From assembly GCF_950295315.1 (NCBI RefSeq), contig NC_080177.1:76147786-76211785 (forward strand): a stretch of 64,000 nucleotides of DNA, in the 5' to 3' direction. Numbering within the stretch: position 1 is the first letter of the stretch; each line of letters opens with the position of its first letter. The notes beneath the pieces were generated by a model that searched no databases, was not told where the DNA came from, and was given only the letters and a program-made list of their open reading frames with translations. This document shows positions 1-9,227 of the stretch, in pieces. The DNA comes from Erinaceus europaeus. Its lineage: Eukaryota > Chordata > Mammalia > Eulipotyphla > Erinaceidae. The position numbers and the translations under genes were made by a program.

Positions 1-204
1 ATTGGCATATTGCACCAGAGTAAAAGACTCTGGGGTGGGTGGGTGGGTGGGGGGAGAATACAGGTCCAAAAAGGATGACAGAGGAACTAGTGGGGGTTGT
101 ATTGTTATATGGAAAACTGAGAAATGTTATGCATGTACAAACTATTATATTTACTGTTGAATGTAAAACATTAATTCCCCAATAAAGAAATTTTAAAAAA
201 AAAC
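1..204 (+). mobile_element. L1-B 3' end (3' UTR and tail)
   Basis: This is the last ~200 bases of an L1-type LINE that begins beyond the left edge. It matches the 3' ends at 10,840-11,035, 17,740-17,945 and 57,100-57,295 (shared 'tattgcaccaaagtaaaag', 'gttatgcatgtacaaacta', 'ccccaataaa'), two of which follow recognisable ORF2 sequence. It carries a polyadenylation signal near 180 and an A-rich tail. A G-rich tract with one-base loops sits at 32-54 (see findings). Non-coding. Confidence 0.8.
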
Positions 205-729
205 AGCCTTCACAGAGACTTTGGTGTGAGTGAAGCCTGTCAATCAATGACACGCACTGCTCACAGCTTTGAAAGGATGGCTTTTTCATTCATCCCAGAG
301 TCAGGCATACAAAACAAATACTTTAACTTGTCTTCTTGACCTCCATCTTGCCACTGATTTTTAGAAAAATCTAGTTCACGCATAATTGCTTCATTTGTTA
401 AAATGCTAAATAATTAATATATACTGGCGAATAATACATAATTCCTGGCCTAAAGAATCTCCCATTAACAGAGGTAATTACTAGTGTGGATAATAATTTA
501 CTACCTGTAACATCAGTAACTTTTTCTAGTCATTGCTGGAGGCTTCACATTGCAGAAAAAAGGTGACCAATTGGAGAAAAGACCAGCTTCAGGAAGAATC
601 TCAACAGTAGTATTAGCTAACTTAATTGTTTGTTCCTTAGTCTATGATTGGTCTTTTTCTGGAACCTTAACTTGTACAATTGTTATTTTGGAGAAAGTAA
701 AAAAATCTTTGAAAAACTTCATTAGAAAT
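205..729. other. Single-copy-looking DNA
   Basis: AT-rich sequence with no recognised repeat, gene or splice-delimited exon. The open frame at 550-801 runs on into the SINE that follows and is not a credible gene. Confidence 0.5.
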
Positions 730-738
730 AGTACTTTG

Positions 739-1095
739 GGGGGTCAGGCGGTGACACAGTGGGTTAAGCGCATGTGGCGCAAAGCGCAGGGATCGGCGTA
801 AGGATCCCGGTTCGAGCCCCCGGCTCCCCACCTGCAGGGGAGTCGCTTCACAGGCGGTGAAGCAGGTCTGCAGGTGTTTATCTTTCTCTCCCCCACTCTG
901 TCTTCCCCTCCTCTCTCCATTTCTCTCTGTCCTATCCAACAACGAATAGCGTCAACAAGGGCAATAATAATAACCACAACGAGGCTACAACAACAAGGGC
1001 AACAAAAGGGGGAAAAAATGGCCTCCAGGAGCGATGGATTCATGGTGCAGGCACCGAGCCCAGCAATAACCCTGGAGGGAAAAAAAAAAAAAAAA
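739..1095 (+). mobile_element. SINE-A, long form
   Basis: tRNA-derived SINE. The head holds an A box-like block (near 'tgacacagtgggttaagcg') and a B box ('ggttcgagccc' near 809). The body follows with CT-rich and AAC/AAT-rich parts, then the long 3' end 'ggcctccaggagc...ccctggagg' and a poly(A). It is flanked by the 9-bp duplication 'agtactttg' (730-738 and 1096-1104), so it is a complete insertion, presumably mobilised by L1 enzymes. Confidence 0.92.
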
Positions 1096-1104
1096 AGTAC
1101 TTTG

Positions 1105-1700
1105 TTGTTCTATTACGCATTGACAGGTTATTAAACTGTTGAAAATCTTCAAGAGGTTCCTGTCTAGTGTAAACATGCTATCCTAAGTACGTTATCATGT
1201 TCCAGTAACATGTCATTTTTCTCATGGAATTTAATTTTAAATCCCTATGTCTCAATACTCAATGCCTACATCTCACTACTATAAAAAAATAATGAATCTT
1301 AGCTGGAAAAAACAACTCAAGGGATTTCGGAAGAAACTCTCTGGGGTAAAACTGCCTGAGATTTTTTTCAACAAAGCAGCTTCTGCAGTTTGTGGCTTCT
1401 ATTACAAGAGAAGACGACCATGTGGACGTGGAGTCCTTCGGGGGAGACACTGATGTGGACAGTGGCAGAGACCTCCTGACCCACATGCCACACGTCTCTG
1501 ACGCTTTCCCAGAGAAGTGCTGTATCCTCCGCCATCATTCCAGGGGCTGCTGTCAGCCTCAGGGGCGTCAGTCAAGTCACCCCAGAAATCCCTAGAGAAA
1601 CCTGAATGCCACTTCAGCACACAGTCATTCTTCATCGGACTGAGCCTTCTGGATTTTTCTTTACTCACCCCCCCAACCACCTCCCAGTGATTACAAATAC
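1105..1700. other. Single-copy-looking DNA
   Basis: No recognised repeat or gene. 1400-1680 is somewhat richer in GC than its surroundings and has overlapping short frames on both strands, none with a recognisable domain. Confidence 0.45.
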
Positions 1701-1842
1701 CAACAGCTAACTATTTTTTCCTTTTTTATTAGTGATTTAATACTGATTTGTAAAATTATAAGATAACAGAAGTATCATTCATTCCACACCATTCCCACCA
1801 CCAGAGTCCCATGTCCTCATCTCCTCTGTTGGAAACTGCTAA
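1701..1842 (-). mobile_element. Old L1 3' end fragment
   Basis: Read on the minus strand it resembles the terminal 3' UTR of L1-A elements: a 'ggtggtgggaatggtgtgg' block, a T-rich stretch, then 'attaaatcactaat' before an A-rich tail. It is diverged and 5'-truncated, with no visible target duplication. Confidence 0.6.
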
Positions 1843-2637
1843 CTACTTTATTCTTCATTCTCAACAGTTGTCTAACAAAGTGTTCCACAGTATGCTTTCA
1901 TTTCATTATCTTAATTTACCAGTTATTCCTTTGTTTTTCTTATATCATCTTTTGAGTTAGGAGGCATTTTTAAAGTAAAAGAAAGAGACCTGAAGACACT
2001 GGAATCATAGCTATAGGTCAGTAGTGATTAGCAAAATATCATGTCTACATATGTTATGGATAAAATGTATGTAGCCCTTCCCACAAATCCATCTACATTT
2101 TAAAGTCCTAATCCCTCATATGCTGACATTGACCTTCTCAGTCCCAAGAAATACAAGAGGTAAATGTCTACTGTTTAACTTGCCCACTTTATGATATTTT
2201 GAGATGGCAACCTGAACTGACAGTTCAGAATAGACATAGTGCTACTAGTATTAATATCATAAACCTTCAATATTCTTGTACCTCTATTCATACTGAGTAA
2301 AGTAATGAGTGATCTGTAGGCTAGGATGGTGTGTATTTGGAATAAGTGGTAGAAATTGACGGAATGAATAAAAGAATTAATTAAATTAAATAAACCTAAT
2401 TGCTGACATCCAAACAGCCATAAAATACCAATCCAAATAAGCTTCTTAATTATTATCTATGTTTACTATAGACATATTCATTTTTCAGACTAGTCTGAAA
2501 ATTCTCTTAAGCTATTTACTGTGATTTCAAACCCACAGTTTGTCTGAAATATATATGTATAAATACACACATACACATATATGTAGATCCTTCTTCCCAA
2601 AGTGAACACTTTTCAAAGTACAGAAACAGCGGCAAAA
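1843..2637. other. Single-copy-looking DNA
   Basis: AT-rich, no recognised repeat or gene. It contains short simple 'aattaattaaattaaataaa' stretches near 2375. Confidence 0.5.
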
Positions 2638-2648
2638 AATTGATTCTT

Positions 2649-2868
2649 GGAACTGGGTGGTGGTGCCCCTAGTTGAACGCTTATGTTGCAATGTGCAAGG
2701 ACCCAGGTTCAAGCCCCCGGTTCCCAGCTGCAGGGGGAAAGGTTTGCGAGTGGTAAAGCAGGATTGCAGGTGTCTGTCTGTCTCTTTCCCTCTCTGTCTC
2801 TCCCTTCCGCTTGATTTCTGAGTGTCTCTATCCAATAAATAAATAAATAAAGATAATTAAAAAATTTT
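2649..2868 (+). mobile_element. SINE-B
   Basis: Short-form tRNA-derived SINE: a head related to SINE-A, B box 'ggttcaagccc' near 2706, 'gcagggggaaagg' body, CT-rich block, and 'ctctatccaataaataaa' tail. It is flanked by the 11-bp duplication 'aattgattctt' (2638-2648 and 2869-2879). Confidence 0.9.
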
Positions 2869-2879
2869 AATTGATTCTT

Positions 2880-3426
2880 AGAGTTAATAAGTTTAGTAGT
2901 GCATCTCTGTGGGGGAAAAGGCTGAACTCAAAAGAGTTTTTGCTCAGATTTTAAAAATGGACTATTTATAAGGCTCCTGGGCTATATTCAAGGCTCTCCA
3001 CTGAAGATAGAGACCTGTCTGTTTGTCACTCATTTATAGAGTTTTATGTCACCATAGAAAGATGATCAAATATTCACCCAGGACTAGATGTAGCATCTCT
3101 TTTTCTATTGTGCATCATACAAATGCATACATTTCTTTTAGAAACTAAGAAGAATTTTTTATTACAAGAAAAAAACTTTTGAATTTAATCTAGTAACATC
3201 TTCTGACAGGGAAAAATGCATTTTCTCCTTCAAAGAAATTTTGAATTGAGAACTTATCCATACCTATTTCGCATTTGTGTTTTTTTTTAAAAAAAAAAGC
3301 AAAAAGCAGAACTTCATTGTCAGCTCTGCCCACACCTAGAGAATGATAGCGTGAAAATGTATCATAGAAGCAAAATGGGTGAGGACTGAGAACAGTATGT
3401 CCCACACCAGGAATGAGTGAACTAGC
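2880..3426. other. Single-copy-looking DNA
   Basis: No recognised repeat or gene. It includes a short T/A-rich run at 3280-3300. Confidence 0.5.
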
Positions 3427-3644
3427 GGGCTGGAGGGAGAGCTCACCGCGAAGGGCAGGGCGTGTGCTTTGCGGTACATGCGACCCAGGCCTGGCACCAT
3501 GAGGAAACCATAATAGCAGAGTCTCTCCCTCTGTTGCATTTTGTTTCTCTCCGTGTCAGTCTCTCTTGGTGTCTCTCTGTCTAGGTGAAAGACAGTGGAG
3601 AGCAGTAAAGTTATACATGCTCAAGACCCCAGTTTTAAAAAAAA
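3427..3644 (+). mobile_element. SINE-D (older tRNA-like SINE), 3' part interrupted
   Basis: Begins 'gggctggagggagagctcacc' and has a tRNA-like head with 'gacccaggcctggcacc', then a CT-rich body with 'gtgtctctctgtct'. It resembles copies at 36,869, 45,385 (minus) and 51,791 (minus). The next SINE abuts its A-rich tail. It is more diverged than SINE-A and SINE-B, hence probably older. Confidence 0.55.
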
Positions 3645-3993
3645 CGGGGGGTCGGGCAGTAGGTAGCACAGCGGGTTAAGCGCACATGGCGCAATGGGCA
3701 AGGACCTGTGTTAGGGATCCCGGTTCAAGCCCCGGCTCCCCACCTGCAGGGGAGTCGCTTCACAGGCGGTGAAGCAGGTCTGCAGGTGTCTGTCTTTCTC
3801 TCCCCCTCTCTGTCTTCCTCTCCTCTCTCCATTTCTCTCTGTCCTATCCAACAACGACGACATCAATAACAACAATAATAACCACAACTATGATAAAAAA
3901 CCAACAAAGGTAACAAAAGGGGGAAAAAATGACCTCCAGAAACAGTGGATTCGTAGTGCAGGCACCGAGCCCCAGCAGTAACCCTGGAGGCAA
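3645..3993 (+). mobile_element. SINE-A, long form
   Basis: Full-length tRNA-derived SINE with B box 'ggttcaagcccc' near 3723, the 'gcttcacaggcggtgaagc' hairpin segment, AAC/AAT-rich stretch, long 3' end ('ctccagaaacagtggattc') and poly(A) ending near 3993. It lies in the A-rich tail of the SINE-D before it; both flanks show an A-run followed by 'cg', a weak duplication. Confidence 0.88.
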
Positions 3994-4065
3994 AAAAAAA
4001 AACGAACCAGAGTCAATGAGATCAAAAGATGACTTTGGGAAGCACAATATCACCCACAGAACCCA

Positions 4066-4235
4066 CAGATAGGTGGTGGCCACCCGGTTGAGCATACGTG
4101 TTACCATGCACACAGAGACCCAGGTTCAAGCCCCCTTCACGAGTGGTCTCACAGTGCTGCAGGTGTCTCTTTCACTTCTTCTCTTCCTCTCTCAATTTCT
4201 CTGTCCTATCCAATAAATAAATACATTTTTAAATG
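4066..4235 (+). mobile_element. SINE-B
   Basis: Short tRNA-derived SINE: 'ggtggtggccacccggttgagc' head, B box 'ggttcaagccccc' near 4122, and tail 'ctatccaataaataaat'. The middle is shortened relative to other copies. No clear target duplication. Confidence 0.8.
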
Positions 4236-4329
4236 TATTACCCATGTATAACCTTTCGTTGTGAAATATTTTATTTAGATTTCTCACCCCATAATGTCAC
4301 TTCAAAGGCTACAGGTTCATTCCAAAACT

Positions 4330-4605
4330 GAGTTTCCTTCTCTCTCTCTCTCTCCCTCCCTCCCTCTCCCCTTCCCTCCCCCTCCCTCTCCCTCCCTCTC
4401 CGTCTCCCTCTCTGTCTCCCTCTCCCTCTCCCTCCCTCTCCCTCTATCAAAAGGAAAGAAAAAAGGAGGAAAAAATGGTTGCTAGAGGGATAATAGAGCT
4501 GTGCAGTGACAAGCCATAGCAATAATTCTGGTGGCAAAAGAAAAGAGAAGAGGGGAGGAGAGGAGAGGAGAGGAGAGGGGAGGGGAGGGGAGGGGAGGGG
4601 AAAAG
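4330..4605 (+). repeat. CT-rich and GA-rich low-complexity tract around a SINE 3' end
   Basis: A (TC/CCCT)n pyrimidine tract (4335-4447) leads into a degraded SINE 3' end with 'gctagagggataatagagc' and 'caataattctggtggcaaaag', followed by an (AGGAG/AGGGG)n purine microsatellite (4540-4602). The microsatellite evidently grew from the SINE tail. The long open frames on both strands here are low-complexity artefacts. Confidence 0.8.
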
Positions 4606-5490
4606 ACATCAGCACCAAGAACAAACATCATCTGAACAAAAGTGCACAAATTCTTGACACTACTCAGCTGTAGCTTCTTCTGACTGTAATGCCTGCCTGG
4701 CACTTAATGGTACTAGTTTAAAGTAAGTCCTCTAATTCTAAGACATATAGGGAGATATTAGATACTAATATAATAAACTGAAACTATCACTTGATTAAAA
4801 GAGCCAAAAGAAAGCTTAAGAGAAAGGATTAAATTATATTTTTTTAATCCAGAAGCATTTACTTGGCTTCCTGAGAATTTTTACAAATAAAATTATTCAA
4901 AATAGCTTTTGTTTTATTCTATGACACAGCCATAGAAATTGGCATTGTTCACTATATAATGTTATCGCTGTCTCTTGCCTTCCTTTGGAAAACTGGCTTT
5001 CTTCATTGCTAATCAGTATTTAGGGACCAAACTTCAAGCACTGCGCAATGCATCCCACTGGGGCAGACTTGCCAGTCTCGCGACACTGAGAAATGCTCAC
5101 GGTGGGCACACTGCTGTGACCGAGGGTTAAAGTCATTTCTCAGGCACTGGCATGCAGAAGAGTCTAAACTAAAATGTGAATAATGTGTTTTAATATACCA
5201 AAAGGCTGACTGCCTCAGGTTGTTTTTGTCACTGCTTAAAGCAAAGCACAACAGGGGTAAGTACTATATGCAATTCAAAATCCATTTCAAGGCAAGTAAC
5301 AACTCTAAATTATGAAGGCTTTAAATAATGAAAATTTGCACATGAAATATTACATTTTATGCCCACAAAAGTCATAGACATAAAAAGAAAATCAGACCCC
5401 TCCCAAACAGGAGTATTCGGGAAAATAATTAGGAACAAGATGGAGTTACTTGGTGTGCAAGCAGTTGTGAGTGTAAGAATATCAAAGACA
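4606..5490. other. Single-copy-looking DNA
   Basis: No recognised repeat or gene in ~0.9 kb. The section at 5030-5200 has a less AT-rich composition, but its open frames are short and unrecognised. Confidence 0.5.
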
Positions 5491-5492
5491 GA

Positions 5493-5650
5493 GCCATGTG
5501 GTAGCACGCCTAGTAGAATGGAGGGGCTCCCATGTCAGGTGATCTGGGTTCAAGTCCCAGCCCACACGGGCAGTGGGAAAGCTTTACAAGTGGTGAAGCG
5601 CTCCTGCAGATGTGTCTCTCTCTATTTCTCTTTCTCTGTTGGGAAGACAG
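5493..5650 (+). mobile_element. SINE-B, diverged
   Basis: Head 'gtggtagcacgcctagtagaatgg', B box 'gggttcaagtcccagc' near 5548, 'gggaaagctttacaagtgg' body and a shortened CT-rich end. It runs into a short SINE-C-like piece ('agcataatggttatgcaaaag', 5648-5669). Confidence 0.7.
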
Positions 5651-5669
5651 CATAATGGTTATGCAAAAG

Positions 5670-5998
5670 TCCTTCATACACTACTGTGCAGGTGATGTGC
5701 TTATAATGACGATTCTTCCAGCAGATGGAGAAGCAGCTATGGGGGATATATGCACTGGAATATTACTTTGCAACTATACAGATGACAGTGTTGTGTCATC
5801 TAGGGTAAAATCAATGAAACGGAGGGTGATATTGCTTAGTGAGATAAGTCAGGAGGCAGAAGGTGACTGCGTGGTTCATGTGTGTGTGGAATAAAGAGCA
5901 CTGGATCACGGGAATTTGCAGGGAAAGGTGCGCAGCACTTTGGTGGAGGGTACAATCTGGCACTACCTTGTAATCTTATAATGACATAAATCACATAT
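5670..5998 (+). mobile_element. Old L1 3' end (L1-C-like)
   Basis: Contains degraded L1 ORF2 C-terminal sequence ('ggaatattactttgcaacta', 'tgcttagtgagataagtcag') followed by a 3' UTR with 'ggtggagggtacaatctggc' and a terminal 'ataaatcacatataaatc'. The same order occurs at 39,610-39,960. The frame is broken; it is a relic. Confidence 0.6.
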
Positions 5999-6024
5999 AA
6001 ATCATTATTTTAAAAGTAACTTGA

Positions 6025-6689
6025 GGAGGCAGGTGGTAGTGCTGAGGGTTAAGCGCACATTACGCTAAGACTGGTGTCAGGATCCCAGTTCCAGTCTCCC
6101 CCACCCCACCCCAGGCTCCCCACATGCAGGGGAGTCGCTTCATAGGCGGTGAAGCAGGTCTGTAGGTGTCGATCTTTCTCTCCCCCTCTGCCTTCCCCTC
6201 CTCTCTCAACTTCTCTCCGTCCTATCCAATAACAACAAGGGCAACAAAAATAGGGGAAAATGGCCTCCAGGAGCAGTGGATTCATAATGCAGGAACCGAG
6301 CCCCAGAAATAAACCTGGAGGTAAACCAGATGCCATAAGGATGCCGGCCAGGCTTCCCTGGACTGAAGACCCCACCAATGTGCCCTGGAGCTCCGCTTCC
6401 CCAGAGACCCACCCTACTAGGGAAAGAGAGAGGCAGACTGGGAGTATGGACCAACCAGTCAACGTCCATGTTCAGCGGGAAAATAATTACAGAAGCCATA
6501 CCTTCCACCTTCTGCATCCCACAACGACCCTGGGTCCATGCTCCCAGAGGGCTAGAGAATGGGAAGGCTATCAGGGGAGGGGATGGGATATGGAGATTGG
6601 GTGGTGGGAATTGTGTGGAGTTGCACCCCTCCTACCCTATGAATTTGTTAATTTATCCTTTCTTAAATAAAAAATAAACTTAAAAAAAT
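6025..6689 (+). mobile_element. Chimeric retroinsertion: SINE-A fused to an L1-A 3' end
   Basis: 6025-6320 is a full SINE-A up to its 'cctggaggtaaa' 3' end. Without a poly(A) it joins at ~6321 to L1-A 3' UTR sequence ('ccagatgcc...ggccaggcttccctgg...'), colinear with 27,437-27,790, ending in an A-rich tail near 6689. Only the outer ends carry a duplication, 'gtaacttga' (6016-6024 and 6690-6698). This is best read as one insertion made by template switching from L1 RNA to SINE RNA. The alternative is two separate events. Confidence 0.7.
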
Positions 6690-6975
6690 GTAACTTGACT
6701 GCGGGGTTGCTACCTCTCAAAGACCCTATCGGAATTTGGAGCAGTCACAGAACAACTACTTATCAAGCTTACTTTTCATGCTGTTCGTCAAGTACTTTTA
6801 ACATACAGGCATTTTGTGAGACGCTCTACCTAAGAGGTGGAAGGTTTCAGAAAAAGGAAAAGATGTAGATATACCTTAAAAATCAATGATTGTGTCCAAA
6901 CTGTCTTTCTTCTAGTGTGGAAATGATCTCAATGTACTTCTTAAAAGCATGACTCACAAATAGAAAATGTAAAGG

Positions 6976-7125
6976 TTATGGGGCTGGGGTAGATGGCATA
7001 ATGGTTATGCCAACAGACTCTCGTGCCTGAGGTGCTGAAGTCTCAGGTTCAATCCCTTAAATCGCCATAAGCCAGGGCTGAGCAGTGCTCTGGTAAAGAT
7101 AAACAAACAAACAAATAAGGGTTGT
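6976..7125 (+). mobile_element. SINE-C
   Basis: A separate tRNA-headed SINE: 'ggggctggggtagatggcat', 'aatggttatgccaacagactc', B box-like 'aggttcaatccc' near 7047, and 3' end 'gccagggctgagcagtgctctggta' with an 'aaacaaacaaac' tail. Minus-strand copy at 46,565-46,697; fragments near 5,648 and 32,372. Confidence 0.75.
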
Positions 7126-7773
7126 GCAGACATCTGTTATGGGGAGATGAGAGGTTGTACTTCCGTATCAACAACTATATTGTAAACTATTATCCTCCAC
7201 TGAATAGAGTGGGGAGGGAGAGTTTTCTTAAAAAGTAAGTTAAGAGAATTCAGATCTGTGGTATTCAGACTCTAGCATGGATCAGAAGCATCTGGAGGAC
7301 TTGTTCAAACACAGATAATGTAGGCCACCCCCCAGAGTTTAGGATCCAGTCGATCTTAAAAAGGGGTCTCCAAACCCACATGCTTGATAAATTTCCAGCT
7401 GTGCTCATGCCACTGATTCAGCAACCACACTTTGAGGACTAATCACGTGGCTCCCTGAGGACTGAGAAAGCCAAGCCACACTATTACAGACAGTGGAATC
7501 AGCAGCAGCAGGGGTGTGGCCTGTCTGGAATACTACAGCTAATTAACTGTCCCGACTTTCACCTTTAAAAGTGATATCAATATCCCTCACTGCAACCTGG
7601 GCCATTCTCAGTCATCTGATCCACTTGTCTTCTAGAACAACTTCAGCACCTGGCAAAACCAGAAACAGCTACAACCATTCACCCAAGTCAGAAGCCTTAA
7701 GCAAGTACTCTGGAGGGTTAATCCTTTTCGTCCATTGTCCCTTCCGTTTGCTTCTGTAGAGCTGCTTATTAAG
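7126..7773. other. Single-copy-looking DNA with an old L1 end
   Basis: 7126-7235 resembles the tail of an L1-C 3' UTR ('atctgttatggggagatgagaggttgta', 'actattatcctccactgaat'). The rest, 7236-7773, shows no recognised repeat or gene. Confidence 0.45.
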
Positions 7774-7783
7774 ATAAACTGAG

Positions 7784-8056
7784 GGAGTTGGGCGGTAGCA
7801 CAGCGGTTAAGTGCACATAGCACAAAGTGCAAAGACTGGCGGAAGGATCCGGGTTGGAGTCACTGGCTCCCCCACTGGCTCCCCACCTGCAGGGGAGTCC
7901 CTTCACAGACGGTGAAGCAGGTCTGCAGGTGTCTATCTTTCTCTCCCCCTCTCTGTCTTCCTCTCCTCTCTCCATTTCTCTCTGTCCTATCCAACAACGA
8001 CATCAACAACAACAATAAAAACAAGGGCAACAAAAGGGAAAAAAAAAATTTTAAAC
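7784..8056 (+). mobile_element. SINE-A, short 3' form
   Basis: tRNA-derived SINE ending after the 'caagggcaacaaaaggg' segment with a plain A/T tail. Flanked by the 10-bp duplication 'ataaactgag' (7774-7783 and 8057-8066). The head has a small internal duplication ('ctggctcccccactggctccc', ~7863-7883). Confidence 0.9.
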
Positions 8057-8066
8057 ATAAACTGAG

Positions 8067-8445
8067 ACACCCTTTGCTTCCATCTTAGATGAAGCTTGAA
8101 GGAATCATGTCTTTTGGGATACCCCAAAAAGAAGAGGATGACTACCAGATTATCTCCCTCATAGGTGGAACTGAAAAACAGGACATAAAATTTTACACAA
8201 AGTAAAACGAATTGGGTTTGATGTATTGCACCAAAGTAAAGGATTCTGGGGAAGGATGTTAAGAAGGGGACTCTGGGGAAAGAGGGGGGACTTTGGTATC
8301 CTGGTGTATGTTGGTGGAAAAGTGCCCAAGTTGGAGGTGAGAGTGTTTTACAGATATTTATGATGGAAGATGAGAAATTGTACCCATGTGTCAACAGTGA
8401 TGTCATCGACTATTAACCCCTCAACAAAATTATTTTTAAAAGGAT
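8067..8445 (+). mobile_element. L1-C 3' end
   Basis: Degraded end of L1 ORF2 ('cttgaaggaatcatgtc...', compare 31,310) and a 3' UTR with 'tattgcaccaaagtaaagga', 'gatgagaaattgtacccatg' and 'ctattaacccctcaacaaa'. The same order is found at 31,240-31,625. The SINE at 7784 lies at its left edge. Confidence 0.7.
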
Positions 8446-9227
8446 GCCAAAAACAGTAAACTGCGACTATAGGTCTCTCTGCAAATAGAAAGTACTCAAG
8501 TGTCTTGTTGCTTTTTAATACCTTTCAGAAACTCATATGAATGTGGCTATAAAAAGAGAGCACAACTTTCTCTCACAGCTACTTAAAGTCTTGTCTTCAA
8601 AGATCTATAGAAATCAAATTTTCCAGTTTCCCTCAGATAATGCCAGTTTTTAATGTACTCTGTCACTCCCTAAGTTCTCATCTGATCTTGACTTCAAAGG
8701 ACATTTGTCTCACAATCTTCCACCAACAGCAGACTTACTCTGCATATCTTTTCTTTGTCTTGTATTGCTGATTTAAAAAGTGATAAGTGTGAGACTTAAT
8801 CAATTTTTTTCCAGATTGATTAATGGACCTTGATCCCTGTGCTCCAGCTGAGTTCACGGTTTATAAAGCACATTCAATGAGGTAGTACATTTTATCTTCT
8901 TTGTCTTTCCAAGTAAATAAACTAAATCAATAAAGTGAACAGAGTGGCTAAATGAGCAACCTGCATAATAGAGACTGTATTACCTGACTCAGTGAGAAAA
9001 AAAACAAAAACCTTAAATATTCAAAAGAAACCTCTACCACAGTGTCTATCATCCATCCATCAATCTGCATGCCTAACCTCTCTACATAGGCCTCCTTTTT
9101 CAGTGATAAACTTAATTCATAAAGCTCAGTTTTTAATCTGGCAAAGGTGTCAGGAGGACGCAATTCAAAAAGTTATCATATATCAAAAAAGGAAATGGAT
9201 ACAGTACATTTTAAAAGATCCTATTTT
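8446..9227. other. Single-copy-looking DNA
   Basis: No recognised repeat or gene; AT-rich with short open frames only. Confidence 0.5.

Noticed and set aside
739..830. tRNA genes at the SINE heads
   Set aside because: Each A/B-box head is followed by the common SINE body and tail and flanked by target duplications.
5532..5894. 120-codon frame as a gene
   Set aside because: It crosses a SINE-B, a SINE-C piece and an L1 relic, so it has no single origin.
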